Source of the DNA: Anastatus disparis
Lineage: Eukaryota > Arthropoda > Insecta > Hymenoptera > Eupelmidae
Assembly (NCBI GenBank): GCA_017163975.1
Contig: JAFFSR010000218.1
Location: 5,025,501-5,089,500 of the forward strand
Direction: 5' to 3'
Length of the DNA: 64,000 nucleotides
The notes beneath the pieces are model-generated. The model was not told where the DNA came from. It was given only the letters and a program-made list of their open reading frames with translations, and did not search any database. The position numbers and the translations under genes were made by a program. Within the stretch, counting starts at the first letter, position 1. The number at the start of each line of letters is the position of its first letter. This document shows, piece by piece, positions 33,047-45,994 of the stretch.

Positions 33047-36000
33047 CTAAAATTAGAAAAATTTATGCATACAAATATACATATACATTAATTAAACGTA
33101 TATTAAAATGAAAATACAAATGTGAATTGAAAATATTCATACATTATGATTTTACAGTATTTGTAAAGAGTATTCCGACAAACATAATTTTAGTCTGAAA
33201 ACTAAAGAGCCACTTAAAATATATTCTTGGAATAGAATGCGTCTATTTAACGTCCACTATACAAAAAACATTTTAAACAATTAGTCATCATTAGAGAGTA
33301 CTTCATTAATAAAAGTGTGCAGACACGATATTCAATTTTTGTAAAGATAATCCTTCATTGAATTAATTAATAAAAATGCGACTATTTAACGTCGACTATT
33401 CAATCAGATACAATTTACCAAATTACAGTGTTAGCGAACAAATATTATAACAATTTTTCTTTAAATAAAAGTATGCCATTTTTCACGAATCTAGACAAGA
33501 GTTACCTTTTTGTCAGAAAATATTCCTTTATTGAATTACTTAATGAAAAGAACATTGTTCTAATAAAATTGGAAAAAGTATAGCACATCAATAACAATGA
33601 AAAAAATTATTGCGACTATTTAACGCCAATACTAAAAAGTTTTACACTTATACAGTAATGTGCCAATATTTCGACATAAACAACATCACCTTCCATTGAT
33701 AACATGATTGTGTGCTTCAATATATAAATCTATGATCTTTTATATTATTGAACTGATAATATATTGAAATTAAAGCTTGAAGTGTTCAACTATTTAACGT
33801 CGATATTTCTTCAAAGATTGACTAGGTTTCAAATGAAAAAACCTATTATAAAAGAAAAAATGTAGTTATTAAATTTAACTTTTCACGATTTATTTCAGAA
33901 TTAAGATGATCCAAAAATAAAATGGAATTGCACGCTGAATTATATTAAGCAATGACTTTATATGTTATTGCACCAATATTGTACTAAACACAAATCTTGA
34001 AGTGTTCAACTATTTAACGTCGATATTTCTTCAAAGATCGTCAAGGTTTCAAATGAGTTATTTAATTGAACTTTTTACGATTTATTTTAACTTTGAATGA
34101 ACAAAAAATAATGCGTATTTATATTTCAATTCTATATAAGCAAATAAAATACGAAATAGAATGATAAATTTTTTTGGAACCGAAATCCAAAAGTTTTTAA
34201 TCAAATCAATGCGAGAAAACTAATATTGTTGATTGAAACTCCAAAAGATTGAGTAGTTCATTACGACTATTTAACGTCGTTTTTCTTCATATGGCTAGTT
34301 TCTTGATAAAACAAATGGACAAATTACCTTGTTCTGGTGGAAGCTAATGCCGTAAAGTTTCTTACAAAGCACTATTAATGAAAACATAAACTATAATTTG
34401 ACTCATTTTCAATTTTTCTAAAAGCTTCGTAAAATTTGTATTACAAATATTGAGCAATTTGAAAAAAAATTTTTTCATTTTCTTCGAGACTCACTGAATT
34501 CAAATCAAACATTAGATTTTAATCTCAAATAGTAGATACTGAAAATTGAATCCGCGACTGTATAACGTCGACTTTATTTTTAAAATACAGTTTCTTAATT
34601 AAAATGTATAAGAATATTATCTATATACATATATATGAAAAAATAAAATTCTGTTCTGTTATTGGAAAAGTTACAAAAATATCGAAATCAATAGTAAGTA
34701 ACATAATTTAATGGGGATGCGACTATTTAATGTCGACTATTCACTAATTTAGTGAAACATTTTTAGTACACTGTTAACGAATACTCAAGGAGATATTTTA
34801 AATAAAAGTAAGCCAATATTCACGAGTGTAGGTGAGAGTTACCTTTTTGTCAAAAAATATTCTTTTTACTGATTTACTTCATTAAAAGAACGATATTCTG
34901 ATAAAATTGGGAAATGTATCTTACGTCAATGACAATGTAATATATTATGCGACTATTTAACGTCGACTTTACATTCATTGTACGTAAAAACTTATTTCAA
35001 ATCGACTGGCTATTTGACACCAAATCAATAATCGCATCTTTTCTAAAGACTATTTCAATCTTGAAATTATCGACTATTTAACGTCGACTTTCTTTTCAAA
35101 AACAATTTCTTTATAGAGACATTTCAGTTCTTTCAAATCAAAGAATCCTTTTACAGAATTAAATTATAACAATAATGTGACAATTAAAATCGATGTCGGT
35201 AAATTAATTTTTTACCTATGAATTCGTTTCAGAAAATTTTGAACTATTTTGATCAAACTATTATTGCTATTCACAATAATAGCAATAATAATTTATTATT
35301 GTTGAAATCATTCGACTATTTAACGTCGAACTTTATTTCAATTTTAAAATTCAAATCAATGAAAGTTTATTGTAGATTAATTAATGCGACTATTTAAGGT
35401 CGACTTTGAGTTTATAGAAATATACCAATGCATTGAAATTAAAGAATTTCCTCAAATAAAAGCTTGACATCACAATAAAAAATGAAAATCTAAGAATAAT
35501 GTGCCATTTTAAATCGATGTAAATAAAGTTACTTTTTACCTATGCTTGATAATTTAATCCATAACCGTTATTTTGGTAAGAATAACAATTTTATAGACTA
35601 TGATGTTTCGATTTCATATTTGAACAAAGAACAGATATATTTGTCAATTGAAATCTGGGTCAGAATAGTTACTGAAATATTAGATATGAATTTAAAAAGT
35701 ACGAATTCGTTTGATGCATACATTTATACAAATTTGTCAATATGTCATTTAATATTTCTCAGAGTAAAGTCTTAAATTTATCCGAGTAATATTTCAAAGT
35801 GCTTAATGAAAACTTGTACATTTATTTGAGGTCATGACTATTTAACGTCGAATTCCTTCATACAAATGTATAATATAGTAATTTCAAAGTAAAGAATCCT
35901 TTGTTATACAATGAAAATATATAATGATGTGCCTATGTATCGATGTCAACAAAGTTTCATTTGGCTTATGATTTTGCTTTGGAAAGTTTCATTATGAAAT

Positions 36001-37200
36001 TTTATTTCGGTATGAATAACATTTTTATTTAATAAATGTCATGTTTTATTAAAAAATTATAAAATGGATTTAAAAATTCTTTATTCGATTTTAAAAATTC
36101 AACTGACTTAGTTATAAGCAACGATTGTCAATATTAATATGTTAGATTAAAAATACGACTATTTAACGTCGCTTTTAAAAACAAACATTTCAAAGTAAGT
36201 CTTCTAAATAAAATGTTTATTTTATATCAAAGTAATACTTTTTGTAGAACTAATATTAGAAAGAAAAATTATGACTCGATCTATAATAATTCTGATCGTT
36301 CGACTATCTAACGTCGACCATTTTCAGAAGATATATTATTATTCACTTCTAAAAAATGTATCAAAATATATGAATAAGAGTTACTTTTTTGTCTTTTAAA
36401 AAAATATTTCAGCTTCACGATATTTAATAACATAAATGATATTTTGATAAAATAGAAGAATATGTCTTACATCGAAGACAATTAAAAAAAGATTGTGCGA
36501 CTATTTATCGTCGACTTATCATCGGCAAAATTCATTGCACATTTTAGCAAAATAAAAACAATCGTGCTAGCATATTGGTTATTTATGTAGGAGTTTGCCA
36601 ACACATACGAATATGGTTAAAAAACTTTTTTTTCAAAGGTAATTTGTTATAAAATCATTTTTCCTCTGATAGTATGAGAAATTAATCTTTATCCCAATAT
36701 GATTAGAGATTTGATTTGATAAGAGATAAATCATCATTCTTCCAAAAAAATTAAACCAAAGACAAACAAAATTTATAATTGATTCAAAAGTCTATCGATA
36801 TTTATAGATTGCCTTGCTTAAATTTACCACTGATGAAGTTATACGACTATTTAACGTCAATTTTTCATCAAAATATTTTAAATTTGATTTATTTCAAATT
36901 TGATTTTCGTTCTTACGTTAACAAGAATAACCATTTGATGATGAATATCTGCTACTGTAAAGGTGATATTACTGTTTGCCAATACAAATATACAAGAGTT
37001 AAGACTTGGATTTAATTTAATATTCTAAGTAAAAATTGAAAGTAAATTTTCAGTCGTTGATCGATGAAAATAACACCATCACTACATTTTGCGACTATTT
37101 AATGTCGACTTTATTTCAAGCACTAATTCCTACGTAAGGCAAATAAAAAAATATTGTCTGAATGTTGGAAAAGCTAATGTTATCAAGCTAATTTAGACCA

Positions 37201-39230
37201 AAAAATTGGAAAGAAAAAATTAGCACTAAGTAAAAATAAGATTATCAAAATGTAACGCTTGATGTGACAACAAATTAAATGTAAATATTTAATTTCCGAT
37301 GTGTAACTTCTAATGATTTGTGCATTTTTACTTTAAAGTAGATACATTGGGAATACGAATTATTTCCATTATCCACAAATCCTTGGTTACGTAAAACCAA
37401 AACCAAAATCAAATTTTGAAATTGCCGACTATTTAATGTCGATTACTCCTTGAAGATTCAGATATTGCAAATCTTCAAATATTTCAGTATTCAATAACAA
37501 AACTAATGAATTTGCTTTTTCCTCGTGCAAGGTAAAAAATTAGTTCTTGCAAGGGAAAGACTAGAAAGATAAAAAAATCTTAATTTTTTAACATGCACGA
37601 TTTAAAATATCCACTACATGATGAACATACACTTAAGGAACTCACTTCAATGCAGTAGCTCATGAATATTGAGATGTCGTGAAATACCAACCGTGTCTTC
37701 CAATTGTTAAACATTTTTTGTTATATTTTTTACTCTTTAATTGAGTCGCTTGATGAAAAGAATAATATTCTAATAAAATTGGAAAATGTATGGCACATCA
37801 ATGACATTGAAAAATATTATGCGACTATTTAACGTCGGATTTTCAGCGTTCGATCCATACCATAGTATCAAGTTATGCAGAAATATTCAAGTTTTCCGAT
37901 ATAAAGAAAATCGTTTGTCACCGATAGCATGATTCAATGTTAAAATATGTTCATTGTCATTTTTTAAAATATAACCACAAATGTATTTATTGTAGAATAT
38001 TAAACGACTGAAATTAAATATTAGACTATGATCTAAAATGATCGATTAGAAAAATGGATGCTGCGACTATTTAACGTCGATTCTTCTGTAACAATACATC
38101 AATTATATTATTAACTTATTATTTATCTGTTTAACCCATTTTCGATGTGATTTTTTAATAAAAATTTTTGAAGTTCAAAACTCTAAATGTTTGACTATTA
38201 ACGCCAAATCTACTTTTTTACTGGCTGAAGAAAAGTTAGCACTAACCAAAAGTAAGATAATCAAATTGTAACGCTTGATGTGACATCAAACTATATGTAA
38301 ATATTTAATTTCTGATATGTAACTTCTAATGATTTGTGCATTTTATACTTTAAAATGTATACGTTGGGAATAAAAATTATTTCAATCATCCACAAATCCT
38401 TGGTTACGTAAAACTAAAATCAAATTTTGAAATTGCCGACTATTTAATGTCGATTACTCCTTGAAGACTCAAACATTGCAAATCTTCAAAAATTTCAGTA
38501 TTCAATAAGAAAATTAATGTATTTGCTTTTTCCTTGTGCAAGGTAAAAAATTAATTCTTGCAACAAAAAGACAAAAAAGAACAAAATAATCTTAATTTTC
38601 CAACATGCACGATTAAAAATATCCACAACATGATGAATATACACTTAAGGAACTCACTCCAACGCATATTTAAGCAGTAGTTTATGAATATTAAGATGTA
38701 AAATAGCAATAGCATCTTCCAATCGTTAAACATCAAATGATTAATTGATGATGTTTTAGCGAGAATTCAATAATAAAAAGACACGATAAATAAAAACGTG
38801 TCAATATTCATGAAGGTGAGAGTTACTTTTTTTATTAGAAGATACTCTTTCATTGAGTGGCTTGATGAAAAAAATAATATCCCAATAAAATTGGAAAATG
38901 TATGGTACATCAATGACATTGAAAAATATTATGCGACTATTTAACGTCAAGTTTTCATCGATCAAATACCACATATATATATATTATACAGAAATATTCA
39001 AGGTTTCCGATATAAAGAAAATCGTTTGTCACCGATAGCATGATTGAATTTTAAAACATCGATTAGAAAAATGGATGCTACGACTATTTAACGTCGATTC
39101 TTCTGTAACAACATATTAATTATCTATTTATTATTCATCTGTTAGAGCCAAATCTACTTTTTTACTAATTCTTTTCTAAAAACTTAAAATTTGATTATAT
39201 GTATTAAAACATTCACTATTCACCGTCGAT
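37201..39230 (-). repeat. tandem duplication of about 1 kb inside block B
   Basis: The segment from about 37201 to 38221 recurs from about 38222. Motif copies pair up (37426 with 38437, 37822 with 38934, 38064 with 39081), as do long stretches such as GATGTGACA, CCTTGGTTACGTAAAAC and GATAGCATGATT. Both copies include, in transcript sense, a GCATTGAAGTGAGTTCC or GCGTTGGAGTGAGTTCC site resembling an exon end plus donor. Confidence 0.82.
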
Positions 39231-39939
39231 TTTTCTTCAGCAATGTATCAATAAGTATTTTATCAAAAGAACAACTAATGCTATTGATGTATGTGTCAAA
39301 CGTTTATCAAGAACAAACAATATTTAATTTCACAAGCTTACGATTTCTTTTATTTTCAGAAGTCTTTAAAAATAACTTTTTTTTCTGTCTTATAATAAAA
39401 CATATTGGCTAAATTGTGTATTAACTTAACTCTACAAGTGCATCAATCCAAAACTATCAAAAATATTATTATTGTGACAAAGTGGTTGAATCACTTGAAA
39501 GGTTGACTAAGCTCAAATCTTGAAGTGTACGACTATTTAACGTCGATATATCTTCAAAGATTTAACATGGTAAATAATGAAAATGTAATTATTTAACTTT
39601 TACATGAACGAGAAATAAGATGCACTTACGTTTAAATAAGGAGTAAATTAATGGAATACAAAATTGAATGTTGAATTCATTTGCGATTATTTAACGTCGT
39701 CTTTTGAAAAAAACCAGTTTCTTGTTAAAACAAATGGAGAAATGGTTTTATTATGCAAATGATAATAAGCTATTTCCAGTGTAAAACTGAAAACTTATGA
39801 AAAAAAAATATACAATCACAAAAAATGATAATCGGTAAAAAACGAAACAGATAAAATTTAATTCGTCTTATTCTCGATGTTTGAAAAAGATATGTGAAAT
39901 TCGCATTTAGAAATGTTTAGCTAAATTTTTCAATATATA

Positions 39940-40779
39940 TGCACGATAACACAAGTCATTGTAGTTGCGACTATTTAACGTCGTCTCTTTTCATTTTTCC
40001 TAACTTTCAAATGAAAAATTCTTGAGAAAAATCTATGCAATCACAATAAGTGATAAACGGTAAAAAATGAAACAGATAAAATTTGATTCGTCTAATTCTC
40101 GATGTTTGAAAAAGATATGTGAAATTCGCATTTAGAAATGTTTAGCTTTTTTGAAAGGATCTTTCATTATAGGTTCTCTAAATTTGAATCTGATTATTCT
40201 CGACTATTTAACGTCGATTTCTATTTAAAATATAAGACATCATAAAAATATATGATATTTTGTTTAAATATTTGAATATATCATATATGTATTTGTTAAT
40301 GAAAATTTGACAATCTTATGAATCTCGCTTAAAACAAAACAGTAACAATGATGTGCCAATTCACGATAACACAAGTCATTGTAGTTGCGACTATTTAACG
40401 TCGTCTCTTTTCATTTTTCCTAACTTTCAAATGAAAAATTTTTGAAAAAAATCTATACAATCACAAAAAATGATGAGCGGTAAAAAATAAAACAGATAAA
40501 ATTTAATTCGTCTAATTCTCGATGTTTGAAAAAGATATGTGAAATTCGCATTTAGAAATGTTTAGCTTTTTTGAAAGGATCTTTCATTATAGGTTCTCTA
40601 AATTTGAATCTTATTATTCTCGACTATTTAACGTCGATTTTTATTTAAAATATATGACATAAAAATATACAAATACATGATATTTTGTTTAAATTTTTGA
40701 ATATATCATATATGTATTTGTTAATGAAAATTTGAGAATTTTATGAAACCCGCACGAAATAAAACCGTAACAATGATGC
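39940..40779 (-). repeat. two tandem 420-bp units inside block B
   Basis: Motifs at 39968 and 40201 repeat at 40388 and 40621, exactly 420 bases later, and the sequence between is nearly identical, so this is a recent duplication. A third, partial copy lies at about 39780-39935. Confidence 0.88.
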
Positions 40780-41910
40780 GCCAATTCATATCGATAGAAA
40801 GAAAGTTACTTTTCTTTATAATTTTCGAAAAATTTTTTTTCATTTCTATTATATTTAAGAAATATATGAAATTTTTCAATATATAATCAATGGATCAAGC
40901 TTTCTACAATATCTGTCGGTGGAAAGACGATGTTACTATTTGCAGTCCACAAATATTGAAAAATCTAGTCATAAGTTTAACATGAAAATCTGTAAACGAA
41001 ATCTTGATTTTACATGAATTACCGATAAAAATAACATAATAAGATAGATTGCGCGACTATTTAACGTCGACTTCACTTGCTTGAAGGTTTTCACATTGAA
41101 ATTTAGTATAAATTGATGAGATTTCAAATAAAATGATGGATATACAAAAAAATTTTATCCATCATTAATAAGAATAAAAATGATCTATTTTAATGAGAAA
41201 TAATTGATGATTTAAACTAAAAATACGACTATTTGTCTTCGGTTCTCTAAAAATTTTAGAATTTGTTTAAATATTCCACATCAAGAAGAAAGAATGACAA
41301 ATGATATTGGCAATTTACACGTATATAAAATTAACCTATTATCGATATAATGTATTGTTGAAATATTTAATTTAACAATATGAACCGTGGAGCTTATTTA
41401 CTCAAGAAAAACAGTAAGAGAGTCACAAAAATATTGAAACTTTAAAATTTGGTGTGACAACAAACTAAATTTTCAATATGTAATTACTGACTAAAATAAA
41501 ATCATGAAACAGTCGACTATTTAGCGTCGATTCTCTTTGAAGACAAAGACTTTGTGCAACTGCAAATGTTTCTCAAACATAAACATCTCCAGTTGAAACA
41601 CATACACCAAAAATATTAATTATGGCCGATCGTTTTGAAGAAAATGATTTGAAAAATCAATTTGTAGAAGTATTATGTGACAAATTAGACATGTTCAATG
41701 CCATTCGAATAAAAAACGAATGAATTTCTTTCTTCTAGTGCAAGATAGAAAAATAAATACTTACGAAGTGATAAAATAATTGATGAAATAATCTAAATTT
41801 GCCAACATGTACGATTAAAAATATCCACATCATGATGAATATACACGTAGATAACTCACTTAAACGTAGATTCAAGCAGCAGTATTTCAAAAGTTAAAGG
41901 TTACACTTAC

Positions 41911-41994
41911 TTTAAGATGTTCTACTGAAAACTCCATTGCCGATAAATGTTAGTATTACTCAGTACTACACGTTCGGCGGTAGATTTGGATATG
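41911..41994 (-). ncRNA. first exon of transcription unit B
   Basis: Transcribed leftward from about 41994; ends CATCTTAAA|GTAAGTG at 41911. It includes ATG at 41937 followed by eight codons (MEFSVEHLK) up to the donor. The homologous exon of unit C at 45344-45422 has ACG in place of this ATG, so the start codon is not conserved between the pair. Confidence 0.52.
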
Positions 41995-42030
41995 ATCTAA
42001 ACTTGCACTTTCCATGTTCTTATATACTCA
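41990..42030 (-). promoter_or_regulatory. TATA box and initiator of transcription unit B
   Basis: On the minus strand TGAGTATATAAG (42019-42030) with TCATA about 31 bases downstream. It is homologous to the unit C promoter on the other inverted-repeat arm. Confidence 0.72.
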
Positions 42031-42495
42031 AAATTTTATCTACCTGAGGTCCTTACCAATCCGTTCTCTAATCCTGTCAGTAAATTGAAATATGGATAAA
42101 ATTCATATATCTGATTGAAGTAAAATATGAGTAAAATTTATATACCTAAATGTAATCCACCTTCATTTCAAATAAGTCGAATTCATAAACTTCTAGTACG
42201 AGGGATAAAAGATGGATATAATACAGTTAAAATCCGGACCGCTTTACCTAAATTAATCAGAAGGTTAAGAAAATAGGTGGAGTAAAATTTATTTGTATTT
42301 ATGATTTCATTGTTTGAGAGAATATTCATATTAAATTTTCTTGCTTTTTTAACAACTATTAAATTACATTAACTTGTAAATCGCAAAAATCAATTTTTAA
42401 TGTTTATAATAATATTAAATCATATTGATTTTTTCAAAATTTTTTCTAAAACAATAAATTATATCTTTACTTATTACGTTAATAATTCTTATTAA

Positions 42496-42870
42496 GGAGA
42501 TGTAAAGCGGACACTACACCTGTACTCAAAAATATTAACAATAGTTTCGTTTAATAGTGAAATTTCCGAGAAAGAAATGTATTAATTTTCAGCTTGTATC
42601 ATGAAGATTATTCAGTTACATTTTTAAATAAATTTATTCATTAGTTTTTAAAAATTTTAGATTTCAAGTAAAAAATGGAAAAATTTTAATCTGTAATGTT
42701 GGAACCCAAAATTCTCAATAATTAATGAATGAATTTAGTTCAAAATTTAACTGAATAATCTTCATGATATATACTGCTAACTAATGCATTTCTTTTCTTG
42801 AAATTTTGCAATAAAAGTGAAAGATAGACAATGTTTGTGATTACAGGTGTAGTGTCCGTTTTACATCTCC
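42496..42870. mobile_element. foldback MITE flanked by TTAA, copy 2
   Basis: Ends GGAGATGTAAAGCGGACACT and, inverted, GGAGATGTAAAACGGACACT, about 29-bp terminal inverted repeats with one difference. Perfect TTAA flanks at 42492-42495 and 42871-42874. The halves mirror each other throughout. It sits in the spacer between the two divergent promoters. Confidence 0.9.
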
Positions 42871-42874
42871 TTAA

Positions 42875-44899
42875 CTTTGAAAAACAAACCATAAATTTAA
42901 TCAAATTATCAACTTTTATAGTACTAAATGGTGCAAAAAATCACCAAAATTTTCATTGCACTTGACAATATTTTTGTATCATTAATAATGAAGTTATATG
43001 AATAAACTATTGAAAATGATTTTTATTATGAATTTGACATTTTTAAAATTAAACTCTTGTTTCTTATGTTATACTTAAAAAGATTTTCGGTTTGCAAAAT
43101 TTACTTCCCAACTTAAACCAAGAATTTTTAATGTATTTTTTACGACCTAAGCAACTGATGTTGTATATTACTGTAATATTAAGGTCTGCATATAAAATTT
43201 CTGTAAATCAAAGATACACTTTTCGTTTCACTTCAATGATACAATTTTCAAAAAATTTTTATTAAAATTTTTATTAAAATTAAAATAATGAGAATAATAG
43301 ATAAAAATATGAAAAAATTATAAAAGAGATATTATAATTTTCTTTCGATTACTATTCCATTAGAATTCTAAAGTTTTGAACATTTTATTACGTTTTCTGC
43401 GAAGGGTCAAATTTGAACAAATAGACCACCCTCTTTGTTGACTCTTAAACTGTAAACTTAAACCAAGATAATTTATTACTTTTTCCAAGTAACGTACATA
43501 TACTTTATGATTTTCTACAATTCTAAGTAACACATAGAAAGAATGTGCTCTGAAGATTTAAATCTTTAATTATAGGCATCATCTCTTAAATTTTAATAAA
43601 TTAGCAAAGAGCAATTTTCTTATTCGTTAAAAATCAAATATTATTGAAAAATTTAGCCTTTTGTTTATTAAAAATGACTATGAAGTAAAAGTAGGAATGA
43701 TAAAACGATTGGAATTTGGTGCATTTTAAAAATAATTTCATTTTGCTTTGATAAAAAGAAAAATTGTATAAAGATTTCATAATCAATAAATCACTTTAAA
43801 TATAAGTCTTAATACTGTTTCCTTATACCTATTTCAAAATAAGAAAGCTCATACAATAAATAAATATTTTAGTGTTAACTAAAATCTATTTTTATTATTG
43901 AAGACATCTTAATTTCATGAAAATTTCATTTGTTTCAAGCTGGCATCGTATATTCGAATAATAAATTAAATATAAGTATACCTTTGCTATTAAAATATAT
44001 AATTTGATATATAAAGTATTATATCACTCATATAATTAGACTCTTCAATGCAAGACATTATATCGTTTTATGAAACAAACATGGTGATATCTCGCTTATA
44101 TTTGAAGAAAAGTAATATCTCGTTTTTAATTCATGAAAGGTGATATGTCGTCACTTTTGGTTGAAAAAAAATTAATATCTCCGAATATAATTTTTTTCTG
44201 TTTATTTTAAGTTGATATCATCAGCAAAATTGCATTGATTATACATTTTTAACTGAAACACTATTTATAAGATATACGGATATAGAGTTCATTTGGAAAT
44301 TGGGTTGTTTAAATCTAGCTAAAAATACCGACTGTTTAAACAATATATTAAAAAAAAATTTTAATTTCCTAAGATACCTCTCAAGTTTTTCTCTAACTAA
44401 ATCTAAGATACCAATTTTCTTTATCCGACAATGATACACTGCTTTTTTCAACCAAAAATAAGGCATCACCATATTTGTCTCAACAAACAATATTAAATAT
44501 TAATAAATAACGTATAAAAAAAGTTAAAAAGTTTAGTCTGTTTTCATTGGATGGAGCATGGGACAATTGTATGAAAATTTTTAAATTAAAATATTATCAA
44601 AAAATGTATAAAATTAAAATAAAATTAATTAATAAAAAAATTTGTCGTTAATTTTTTAAATGCATGAGTATAAACATAAATAATTTATTTAATAATTCTA
44701 TAGCTGCCAAATAAGTTAATTGTATTTTTATTAACTATTGATTCGAAACATTTAATAAGTGAATGGAAACTTTCATAATGTCTACTAATATTTATAATAT
44801 TGTTTACTACAGTACTAGTTGTGTTTGGCAGTCAATCACTATTCAATAAAATTTAAGACGAAAAAAATCAATATGAAATAAAAAATTAATATTAATATA
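42875..44899. other. spacer between the divergent promoters
   Basis: AT-rich with no array motif and no convincing ORF. At 44081-44190 a degenerate word (GGTGATATCTCG, GTAATATCTCG, GGTGATATGTCG, TTAATATCTCC) recurs four times at about 25-45 base spacing. Confidence 0.55.
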
Positions 44900-45440
44900 A
44901 ACACTAAAAATTGATTTTTTCCTTTTATAAATTAATGTAATTTACTAGTTGTTAAAAGAAGCAAGAAAATTTAATATAAATATTCTATTAGGTAATGAAA
45001 TTATAAACGTAACTCCACCCCTTTTCTTAGAAGCAAGAAAATTTAATACACAAATATTCTATTAAATAATGAAACCATAAATATAGATTTATTTTACTTC
45101 GCCCAATCTTTTAATCCTCGGCTTCATTTAGGTGAAACGGTTTGGATTTAATGGTATTATATCCAACTTTTATCCCTCATGCTATCAGTTTATGAATTCG
45201 ACTTATTTCAAATGAAGGTAGGAGTACTTATATTTTAATAGTCAATTCATTGACCATTCACTCGGTTTCTTTAAAATGGATTAGTAAGAACTCAGGTAGA
45301 TCAAATTTGGAGTATATAAGGAACCGAAAATGCAAGTTGAAATCACATTCATTCTAACTGCTGAAGATGTAGTACTGAGTCAACATCTATAAGCAACGGA
45401 GTTTTCAGAGCAACGTCTAGAGGTAAGTGTAACCTTTAAC
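44900..45440 (+). repeat. promoter-bearing inverted repeat, right arm
   Basis: Partner of 41880-42405. This arm has an extra local duplication of about 75 bases (AGCAAGAAAATTTAATA at about 44961 and 45032). Confidence 0.88.
45312..45345 (+). promoter_or_regulatory. TATA box and initiator of transcription unit C
   Basis: GAGTATATAAGGAAC (TATA at 45313-45319) and TCACATTC about 30 bases downstream, driving transcription rightward over block C. Confidence 0.72.
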
Positions 45441-45795
45441 ATTTAAAATTACTTATTTTATGAAGAAAAATTTCATTTCTTTTGGATTTTAATTGTTAAA
45501 TGTAAAAGTTGGACATTCAGAGCCTTGTATACTATTGTTCATTTATTTAAGTTTCTCATAAGCAATGTGGATAGATCCTTTATTGTAGTTTAATTATCTA
45601 ATAAAAATAGAATATAGTTTGTAAAAGTGTATTTCGTATTTTGCAGAATTTATGAGTCAACGATGATTCCAACACCACAATCACCAACATAGGAAACATC
45701 ATCATACAACGATTTGATGTTTATCATTCGTAAGACACTGATAGTACAGCACTTCATCTCAAAATTTATTAAATTCTGTTGAAATCTGCGTTGGG
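45344..45795 (+). ncRNA. exons 1 and 2 of transcription unit C
   Basis: Exon 1, about 45344-45422, ends CTAGAG|GTAAGTG. A second exon, 45647-45795, is bounded by TTCGTATTTTGCAG and GCGTTGGG|GTAAGTTC. Exon 2 has no long frame (its ATGs meet stops within a few codons) and contains AC-rich words. Its end and the following intron start resemble sites at about 38690 and 37650 in unit B. These exons support a spliced, probably non-coding RNA; expression is not shown by sequence. Confidence 0.5.
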
Positions 45796-45994
45796 GTAAG
45801 TTCTTTTAGTGTAGATTCAACATCTTGTGGATATTTTTAATCGTGCATATTGGAAAATCATGATTATTTTATCCTTTTTGTTTTTGTCGTGCACGTATTC
45901 ATATTTTTTAGCTTGTACGAGGAAAAAACGAATTCAATAATTTTGTTATTGAATATTTGAAAATTTTAAATCTTTTAATCTTTGAAGAGTAATC

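Larger units (their letters stand above)
33240..41529 (-). repeat. motif array block B (16-bp hairpin motif)
   Basis: Exact CGACTATTTAACGTCG on the plus strand at 33379, 34264, 34950, 35071, 35313, 36156, 37822, 38064, 39081, 39530, 39968, 40201, 40388, 40621 and 41054. Copies with one change are at 33787, 34007, 34720, 35387, 35835, 36301, 36498, 36844, 37092, 37426, 38437, 38934, 39684 and 41514. More degenerate ones lie at 33240, 33613, 34555, 38192, 39212 and 41226. None is inverted. The commonest change is ACG to ATG, the usual CpG decay. Between copies the DNA is diverged, apart from a second box (GTAACTTT, ATCGAT, GGCACATTATTGTT in transcript sense) that recurs several times. No ORF of note. 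Confidence 0.94.
41880..42405 (-). repeat. promoter-bearing inverted repeat, left arm
   Basis: Reverse-complement similarity to 44900-45440: AAAAATTGATTTTT, TTAATGTAATTTA, AGCAAGAAAATTTAATAT, TATTATATCCA, TTTATCCCTC, GTTTATGAATTCGACTTATT, AAATGAAGGT, GAGTATATAAG, GTAGTACTGAGT, GGAGTTTTCAG and GTAAGTGTAACCTTTAAC. The arm covers upstream region, promoter, exon 1 and donor. Confidence 0.88.

Noticed and set aside
35542..35775. Open frames inside the array (35542-35775, 36779-37015, 39191-39412, 47938-48126, 49479-49682)
   Set aside because: They have the composition of AT-rich non-coding DNA, often span motif copies, and are not shared between homologous units.
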